17,658 nt of DNA from positions 1 to 17,658 of the forward strand of contig URUU01000044.1 in the NCBI GenBank assembly GCA_900551235.1, read 5' to 3'. Shown piece after piece: positions 13,105 to 17,658 of the stretch (positions are counted from its first letter, which is position 1; every line of letters starts with the position of its first letter). Below the pieces are notes generated by a model. It did no database searches, was not told where the DNA came from, and saw only the letters and a list, made by a program, of their open reading frames with translations. The position numbers were made by a program, and so were the translations under genes. The stretch comes from an uncultured Lachnospiraceae bacterium. Its GTDB lineage: Bacteria > Bacillota > Clostridia > Lachnospirales > Lachnospiraceae.

Positions 13105-13332
13105 AATAAAAAAGTCGCCTCCTTTTCGCACTTTGTTTCAGTACGACAAGCGGTGACTGTACACTATGCCGTGTGTGTCTCAAATCTTCACACGGTGTTT
13201 CCGGCTTATCCGGACGTTTCTATATTGTACAGTGACTTGTCGCCAGTTTTATAACTTGACATTCGCTCCACGGAAAACCTGCGATTTGAGTCCGCAGCAA
13301 CCTCACGCTTCAACGCTATCAATGTCACAACA
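13105..13332 (-). promoter_or_regulatory. Structured 5' leader of the S10 operon
   Basis: The leader is about 228 nt if transcription starts near 13332. Helices on the minus strand: CTGCG/CGCAG (13297-13279); an outer helix CGACAAG/CTTGTCG (13242-13236 with 13150-13144); ACTGTACA/TGTACAGT (13233-13226 with 13163-13156); and, enclosed by these, TCCGG/CCGGA (13214-13200) and CCGTGTG/CACACGG (13195-13169). An alternative fold pairs GTCACCGCTT (13157-13148) with the SD region AAAAGGAGGCGAC (13126-13114), with two mismatches and one wobble, directly before TTTTTT (13113-13108). The two folds exclude each other. S10 leaders in other bacteria are controlled by L4; the same role here is inferred. Confidence 0.65.
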
Positions 13333-13338
13333 CTCGCT

Positions 13339-13367
13339 ATTATAGTAAAAACCACTCACAAATGCAA
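13339..13367 (-). promoter_or_regulatory. Promoter of the S10 ribosomal operon
   Basis: The minus strand carries a perfect -10 box TATAAT (13344-13339). A -35-like TTGCAT (13367-13362; three of six consensus bases) lies exactly 17 nt upstream. The expected start is near 13332. The -10 directly abuts the U-rich arm of the terminator for the preceding lipoprotein gene, and the -35 overlaps that hairpin's loop. The weak -35 is unusual for what should be one of the strongest promoters in the cell; an A/T-rich tract upstream (13385-13410) could act as an UP element. Confidence 0.7.
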
Positions 13368-13377
13368 GTGGTTTTTT
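13347..13377 (-). terminator. Intrinsic terminator after the lipoprotein gene
   Basis: On the minus strand AAAAACCACT (13376-13367) pairs with AGTGGTTTTT (13356-13347) around a 10-nt loop, a 10-bp stem whose lower half is A-T and forms the U-tract. It lies about 42 nt after the lipoprotein stop codon and would separate the exported-protein genes from the ribosomal operon. The flanking A and T runs make the hairpin potentially active in both directions, but no plus-strand gene is present. Confidence 0.8.
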
Positions 13378-13418
13378 ACTGTTTCTTTTGTTTTTTTTTT
13401 AATACAATTTATTTTCCG

Positions 13419-14624
13419 TTATGCACCTGAAATTTTCTGAAGCAGTACCCGGCACTGTTCAAACGTATAAATATTCTGATTGATATCTTCTGCTTTTTCC
13501 TGTTCAAATACTTCTTTCAGGTTCTGCTCATACTGATCTTTTTCTACCTGATTCCCATTCCAGTAATATTCATAGACCGGCTCATCATTTTCATCCCGCT
13601 GCATATCTTCCATTTCTCCATAACTGCCTTCTGCAGCGGTAACAAATTTGCCGTTTTCCAGTTGATAGACTGTATCGTAATAACCGCCCATATGACCACC
13701 GACTGTATGCAGAAGATTGCTTCCTTTGATCGTATAGGCTGCACCATGTGAAAGATACACTTTATCTGTTGTACTTCCATCTGTTGCAAACACTTCTCCT
13801 CCTGCATAACCATATCCGTAATCCATCCAGAGTTCCGGCTGTCCGTCATCATTGACATCCATAAATCTGGCTTTTGTCATATCGGTCGGTGCTTCTCCTG
13901 CAAAAATCTCATTTAAATAGGAAGAAGCCCATCCATTTTCTGCACGCGTCGGTATCACCGGTGCTTCTCCATAAATCTTTTCTGTTCTGGATGCATCTAC
14001 ATGAAACTTTTCCTGTTCGATACTCTCTTCTTTTGGATAAATAACAACCTCGCCGGAATTACCGTCTGCATCGTAATCATAATCCAGTATCATTCTTCCT
14101 GTGCTTTCATCATAATTATCTGCGATCGTCAGAGAACCGAGCATCGTATCTTTCACATTTCCATCTGCATCATATAAATACAGAAACGTATAATCATCTC
14201 CTACATAGGGCTCCTCTGCCCCTTCTCCATTGTCATAGTAATCAACGGAATGAAGTGTTGTACTGCACAGCAGACCATTATCATAGTACGCATAACTTTC
14301 ATAATAAATCAGATTTCCGTCAAAATCATAGTAATTTATCCTGGAAATTTCATTTTCTGAACCTCTGTTTCCTTCCGTTCCTGTTTTCTCTTCGCCACTG
14401 CCTTCTGCTTCTCCTGCACTTTTTGCCGTTTCTTTTATAAGCACTTCATCTGTGCTTTTTTCTGTATCTGTTTCATTCTGGCTTAAGCGTTCCGTCCGAT
14501 CTTTGGTTTTCTCAGCGGATGTCCCCTGTTCTGCCGTGCCGCTTTCTTTGGAGTCTCTGCAGCCGGAAATACTCACTACTGCTGCCATAAGAATGGCGGT
14601 AAAGAGAATTTTTCTGTTCATCAT
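13419..14624 (-). CDS. Putative lipoprotein with Asp-rich PE motif
   Basis: The 401-aa product has a lipoprotein signal: a charged start, a hydrophobic segment (residues 6-19) and a lipobox SISGC with Cys22, so it should be anchored on the outer face of the membrane. Residues 23-95 are a Ser/Thr/Glu/Lys-rich low-complexity linker. Three YD-like motifs follow: YYDFDGN (98-104), LYDADGN (150-156) and YDYDADGN (182-189). MDVNDDGQPELWMDYG (255-270) resembles Asp-rich calcium-binding loops of FG-GAP/dockerin type. I do not recognise a named family. The start ATG at 14624 overlaps the upstream stop as ATGA, and an upstream in-frame ATG (14651) would spoil the signal peptide. Confidence 0.85.
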   Translation of the reverse strand: MMNRKILFTAILMAAVVSISGCRDSKESGTAEQGTSAEKTKDRTERLSQNETDTEKSTDEVLIKETAKSAGEAEGSGEEKTGTEGNRGSENEISRINYYDFDGNLIYYESYAYYDNGLLCSTTLHSVDYYDNGEGAEEPYVGDDYTFLYLYDADGNVKDTMLGSLTIADNYDESTGRMILDYDYDADGNSGEVVIYPKEESIEQEKFHVDASRTEKIYGEAPVIPTRAENGWASSYLNEIFAGEAPTDMTKARFMDVNDDGQPELWMDYGYGYAGGEVFATDGSTTDKVYLSHGAAYTIKGSNLLHTVGGHMGGYYDTVYQLENGKFVTAAEGSYGEMEDMQRDENDEPVYEYYWNGNQVEKDQYEQNLKEVFEQEKAEDINQNIYTFEQCRVLLQKISGA

Positions 14625-15199
14625 CCTGCTGTAGCATAGACCCCTTTCCATTTGGTGAGCTGGTTTCGAATAGCCAGATATTTTTCCGGTGAAATATTCT
14701 TTCCATTTTTATAGAAATTTACGCTCATTCCATCTGCACTGTAAATACATTTATATTCCTGAACTTTTTTCAATTTTTTGCCGTTTTTCTTGTAAAAAGT
14801 AAAAGTAGCACTCATTCCGTCACTGTCACTTATCACAATGCAGACCTGTTTCTTCTTTTTGTTATAATAAACCTGATCCGTTCCTGTCCCTTGCTGTGAT
14901 TTCATGCTTACCACTTTTCCTTTCTGGTAAGTGAAAACTTTCAGTCCATTCTGGCTGCCTTTGGTGTAGGAAAAAAACATTTCCGGAACGCCATCCCGAT
15001 CAATATCGCAGTATGCAGCTCCTCCCGCTACGGAAGATAATTTTTTCTTCACATAGGTTTTATAAGCTTTCTTTACGGTCGCTTTGTTCGGTTGAGCTGC
15101 GGATGCCTGTGTTGGCATACATACCAGCGTTCCTGCAAGTGCCAGTGCCCAGGCTGCTTTTGCTAATCTTTTTCTTGTTTCCTTTCCTGTTTCTGTCAT
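14621..15199 (-). CDS. Small secreted protein with Asp-rich PE motif
   Basis: The 192-aa product begins MTETGKETRKRLAKAAW and has a classical signal peptide (hydrophobic 16-30, probable cleavage after ASA at residue 34). YCDIDRDGVPEMFFSYTKG (63-81) repeats the D-x-[DN]-x-DG-x-PE pattern of the downstream lipoprotein. The rest is Lys- and Tyr-rich (pI probably high) and ends with a FYKNGKNISPEKYLAIRNQL segment, similar in layout to the lipoprotein's YYWNGNQVEKDQYEQNL region. The ATG at 15199 follows GGGAGGAAGG with good spacing; a longer in-frame start at 15274 would add 25 hydrophilic residues. Function is unknown; it may act with the coupled lipoprotein. Confidence 0.85.
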   Translation of the reverse strand: MTETGKETRKRLAKAAWALALAGTLVCMPTQASAAQPNKATVKKAYKTYVKKKLSSVAGGAAYCDIDRDGVPEMFFSYTKGSQNGLKVFTYQKGKVVSMKSQQGTGTDQVYYNKKKKQVCIVISDSDGMSATFTFYKKNGKKLKKVQEYKCIYSADGMSVNFYKNGKNISPEKYLAIRNQLTKWKGVYATAG

Positions 15200-15401
15200 T
15201 GTCCTTCCTCCCTTTCTCTTTTCACTGTTGTAAGTTTGCTCACAGATCGGCTGCTTTCCGCTTCTGTTTCCCACTTAACAGAGCATCGCGTTGCTTTCTC
15301 GATGTTCTTTCTATTCCGAGTGCAGCTTCACTATATTTATATGATAACCCCACAAGAAGTCTTTTGTCTACAAAATTTTTGAAATATTTTGTGAAATCTT
15401 C
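15200..15401 (-). other. Spacer between CAP-protein gene and secreted-protein gene
   Basis: This 202-nt region has an A/T stem ACAAAAT/ATTTTGT (15392-15370) shortly after the CAP-protein stop; it lacks a clean U-tract, so termination is uncertain. Further on, TTCTTG (about 15358-15353), 17 nt, then TATAGT resembles a weak promoter for the two downstream genes. Neither call is strong. No ORF with a credible start is present. Confidence 0.3.
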
Positions 15402-17579
15402 TTATTTCACCGTCACTTTGCAGATAACTTTCTTTATGCCTGAAATTACCGTAATCCTTGCTTTGCCTTTCTTCTTTGCTCTGATCTTTCCTGTTTTGCT
15501 GACGGCTGCAATCTTTTTATTTGAAGTTCTGTAAATAATCTTATCCTGACTGTCTTCCGGAGTTAACGTAACTTTCAGTCGAAAACTCCTGCCCTTTTTC
15601 AAAGTCAGTTTTCTGCGGTTCAGTTTGATCTTCCTTGTGGTCTTCTGGCTTGTCTGCGGATTCTGATCCGGATTTGTCTCTGAAGAATCTGTCGGTGAAG
15701 AATTTGTCTTTGGTATACCCTCATAAACTATTTTTCCGCATACGCTGCAAGTTTTGGCTTTCAGTCCCTTTCTTTCGTTTGTTGGCTCTTTGACAACTTC
15801 ATATTTTCCATAACGGTGTCCTGTTGCACTTACTTTTTCCGTTTTTGTATTGCCGCAGATACTGCATGTAAATGTTTTTTCGCCTCTCTCTGTGCAGGTC
15901 GGCTCTGTTGTGATCACTCCGGCATCCCAGTTATGATTCCTTGTTTTGGCAATCGCCTTACCGGATGAAATTTTCTTTCCACAATCTGTGCAATAAGTAT
16001 CTCCGCTATAGCCTGCTTCCTTGCAGGTAGGATTCTTCTGATTGCGGATCTCCGTATGCTGATGATCCGTTTTGCTCACTTTTTCCGTTTTTGTATTGCC
16101 GCAGATACTGCATGTAAAGGTTTTTTCGCCTTCTTTTATGCAGTTCGGTTCTTTTGTGATCTCCCCCTGGTTCCAGCTATGATCTTCTGTTTTGGCAATG
16201 ACCTGACCGGTGGAAACTTTCTCCCCACAATCTTTACAATAAGTGTCTCCGCTGTAACCTTCTTCCTTGCAGGTAGGATTCTTCTGATCGCGGACTTCCG
16301 TATGCTGATGGCCTGTTGCACTCATTTTTTCCGTTTTTGTATTGCCGCAGATACTGCATGTAAGTGTTTTTTCACCTTCCTCTGTACAGGTCGGCTCTGT
16401 TGTGATCACTCCGGCATCCCAGCTATGATTCTCTGTTCGTGGAATTACATGACCGGTGGAAACTTTCTCCCCACAATCTTTACAATAGGTATCTCCACTA
16501 TATCCCTGATCCTTGCAGGTAGGCTCTTTTTTATTGCGGATTGCCGTGTGCAAATGGTCGGTTTTGTTCACTTTTTCTGTTTTTGTATTGCCGCAGATCG
16601 TACAGGTAAATGTTTTTTCGCCCTCTTTTATGCAGTTCGGTTCTGTTGTGATCTCCCCCTGATTCCAGTACTTGTCACATTCATGCACATTTATCGTTGG
16701 CAGATCTGCTGCTGTCAGTCCGTACAGAGATGCCGTTAATGTCGTGGTTCCTTCTGCTACTCCCGAAATTTTCCCATTACTATAGGTGGCGATCGAAGGA
16801 TCATCTACAGAAATGTCCGGCATATCTGTCACAGTTCCACTTCTTCCAAAAGCAGTAACCTTAGTCGTAAAATTTACTTCTGCTGATTCTCCTGGTCGAA
16901 GAATATAGGAAGTTTTGTCAAAAGTTACTTTAAGACCCGTAACCTTGCTTTTCGGCACTGAAAGGCTCATGACCTGCTCACTGTCATTTGCTGTTGTTTC
17001 CGTGGTATTAACAGAAGTTCTGTATGCAAATTCTTCTACCCAGTAATGACAGCCATCCAGGTAAACATGCCCAATTCCAACACAATTAAACTTAGGATTC
17101 AGCATATTCCTTCGATGTCCCTGTCCGTTATACAGCTCGCCATCTTCACGCCATGCCGCATTTACTGCTTCTGCTGTACGCTGTCCCATTGCAATGTTCT
17201 CTCCGGCTTTAAGATAAGTGATACCTTCTTCCGCATAAATACTGAACCAACTTTCACCATTTGGTCTTTCATGATCGAACAATAATGCAAGTTCCGCTGC
17301 ACGCTTCGTTGCCATTCTCTCCAGATCATAATCATACACAAGTTCATTCAGGTCACTATATACCGTTTTTGTTTCATTGTCTGGATTCCAATACCATGCA
17401 TCAAATCTGTCTGTTCTCATCTCGTTGATCATGTCAAAGATTTTTCGTCCTTCCGTCTGACCATATTTTACCGGGATGTTGATCGAAATGCTTTCTGCTG
17501 CATTCGCCTTCCCCGGAATCACCATAAGAAAACTCATGCAAAAGAAAAATAACAGTAACTTTGAGGTTGCTTTTTTCAT
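15402..17579 (-). CDS. Secreted CAP/SCP-like protein with Cys-rich repeats and BIG2 sequence
   Basis: The 725-aa protein has a signal peptide (hydrophobic 8-21, likely cleavage after ANA at residue 28). A CAP domain follows (about 42-187) with the cavity residues H103 (FDHERPNG), E127 (AGENIA), H155 (GHRRNML) and E182/E183. Residues about 215-297 contain an Ig-like, BIG2-type segment (DPSIATYSNGKISGVAEG). From 305 to about 622 come Cys-rich repeats with CxxCG pairs, period 82 residues. The C-terminus (about 640-725) is a Lys-rich BIG2 domain (YRTSNKKIAAVSKTGKIRAK). There is no LPXTG or membrane anchor. Bacterial CAP proteins have varied or unknown roles. ATG 17579 is chosen because an AAGG-type SD lies 8 nt upstream; an in-frame GTG at 17588 lacks one. 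Confidence 0.9.
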   Translation of the reverse strand: MKKATSKLLLFFFCMSFLMVIPGKANAAESISINIPVKYGQTEGRKIFDMINEMRTDRFDAWYWNPDNETKTVYSDLNELVYDYDLERMATKRAAELALLFDHERPNGESWFSIYAEEGITYLKAGENIAMGQRTAEAVNAAWREDGELYNGQGHRRNMLNPKFNCVGIGHVYLDGCHYWVEEFAYRTSVNTTETTANDSEQVMSLSVPKSKVTGLKVTFDKTSYILRPGESAEVNFTTKVTAFGRSGTVTDMPDISVDDPSIATYSNGKISGVAEGTTTLTASLYGLTAADLPTINVHECDKYWNQGEITTEPNCIKEGEKTFTCTICGNTKTEKVNKTDHLHTAIRNKKEPTCKDQGYSGDTYCKDCGEKVSTGHVIPRTENHSWDAGVITTEPTCTEEGEKTLTCSICGNTKTEKMSATGHQHTEVRDQKNPTCKEEGYSGDTYCKDCGEKVSTGQVIAKTEDHSWNQGEITKEPNCIKEGEKTFTCSICGNTKTEKVSKTDHQHTEIRNQKNPTCKEAGYSGDTYCTDCGKKISSGKAIAKTRNHNWDAGVITTEPTCTERGEKTFTCSICGNTKTEKVSATGHRYGKYEVVKEPTNERKGLKAKTCSVCGKIVYEGIPKTNSSPTDSSETNPDQNPQTSQKTTRKIKLNRRKLTLKKGRSFRLKVTLTPEDSQDKIIYRTSNKKIAAVSKTGKIRAKKKGKARITVISGIKKVICKVTVK
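15831..16667 (-). repeat. 246-bp tandem coding repeats in the CAP-protein gene
   Basis: The plus-strand 12-mer GTATTGCCGCAG occurs at 15847, 16093, 16339 and 16585, exactly 246 bp apart. Each encodes the CSICGNTKTEK-type half of an 82-residue unit; the other half carries GYSGDTYCKDCG. There are three full units, a half unit and a diverged final copy. Units 1 and 3 share WNQGEIT...EPNCIKEGEKTF and units 2 and 4 share WDAGVITTEPTCTE, so the array is an A-B-A-B higher-order repeat with a 492-bp superunit. Confidence 0.9.
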
Positions 17580-17658
17580 AAACTTCACCTTCCCTTTCTA
17601 TTCGGTAGTGTCAAAAACTACCTGTTTTTTATTGTTCTAAATCCTTTAAAACCTTGAT
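17580..17658 (-). other. Upstream region of the CAP-protein gene
   Basis: Seventy-nine nt are visible upstream of the start. An inverted repeat GGTAGT...ACTACC (17622-17604) encloses TTTTTGAC and lies about 25 nt before the ATG. It could be an operator or a 5' UTR hairpin. A TTGACA-like hexamer falls inside it, but no -10 box follows at the right distance, so I do not call a promoter. Confidence 0.4.

Noticed and set aside
14512..14706. Alternative 64-aa minus-strand frame across the junction of the two exported-protein genes
   Set aside because: It is out of frame with both well-supported genes and lacks a signal peptide or family match, although an AAAGGGG sequence precedes one of its internal ATGs.
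15831..16667. Regular 246-bp repeats considered as a CRISPR-like array
   Set aside because: Repeats are in frame inside a clear coding gene, have no unique spacers of constant size, and encode conserved CxxCG motifs.
16056..16739. 227-aa plus-strand open frame opposite the CAP-protein repeats
   Set aside because: It is repeat-derived: the 246-bp period keeps an antisense frame open in each unit. No start signal or family match.
17604..17622. TTGACA-like hexamer upstream of the CAP-protein gene as a -35 box
   Set aside because: The next 20 nt contain no -10 box and run into the SD; the hexamer is inside an inverted repeat.

Overview
The window is a chromosomal segment from a low-GC Firmicute of class Clostridia, most likely family Lachnospiraceae. 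The basis is gene order (S10-spc cluster, then secY-adk-map, a KOW protein and infA), a four-cysteine S14, a four-cysteine adenylate kinase lid, and strong GGAGG ribosome binding sites. I cannot name the genus. Every gene I accept is on the minus strand, so transcription runs from high to low coordinates.

Region 1 (about 17658 down to 13419) holds three genes for exported proteins: a CAP/SCP-like protein with Cys-rich repeats and C-terminal Ig-like (BIG2) sequence, then a small secreted protein and a lipoprotein joined by an ATGA stop/start overlap. The last two share a D-x-[DN]-x-DG-x-PE motif and look like diverged relatives. A terminator hairpin closes this region at 13347-13377.

Region 2 (about 13344 down to the window start) is the ribosomal protein super-operon. 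A promoter with a perfect TATAAT directly abuts that terminator. A structured leader of about 230 nt precedes rpsJ, and its distal part can be drawn as a terminator or SD-sequestering hairpin. The gene order is rpsJ-rplC-rplD-rplW-rplB-rpsS-rplV-rpsC-rplP-rpmC-rpsQ-rplN-rplX-rplE-rpsN-rpsH-rplF-rplR-rpsE-rpmD-rplO-secY-adk-map-KOW protein-infA. Most genes are 5-40 nt apart or overlap (TAATG at rplD/rplW, rpsC/rplP and rplO/secY). I see no convincing internal promoter. Together they supply small and large ribosomal subunit proteins, the Sec translocon pore, nucleotide balance (Adk), N-terminal Met removal (Map) and initiation (IF1).

The most unusual material is non-coding. The spacers on both sides of rpsH (S8) are long and structured. 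The rpsH-rplF spacer holds two adjacent 59-60 nt RNA modules that fold alike: a helix, a tandem G-A mismatch, a helix, and a GAAA-capped tip. Compensatory base changes between the copies support the fold, and a 13-nt direct repeat sits at the two ends of the array. Other structured spacers lie between rpsJ and rplC, rpsN and rpsH, and secY and adk. All RNA folds here were drawn by hand and no energies were computed.
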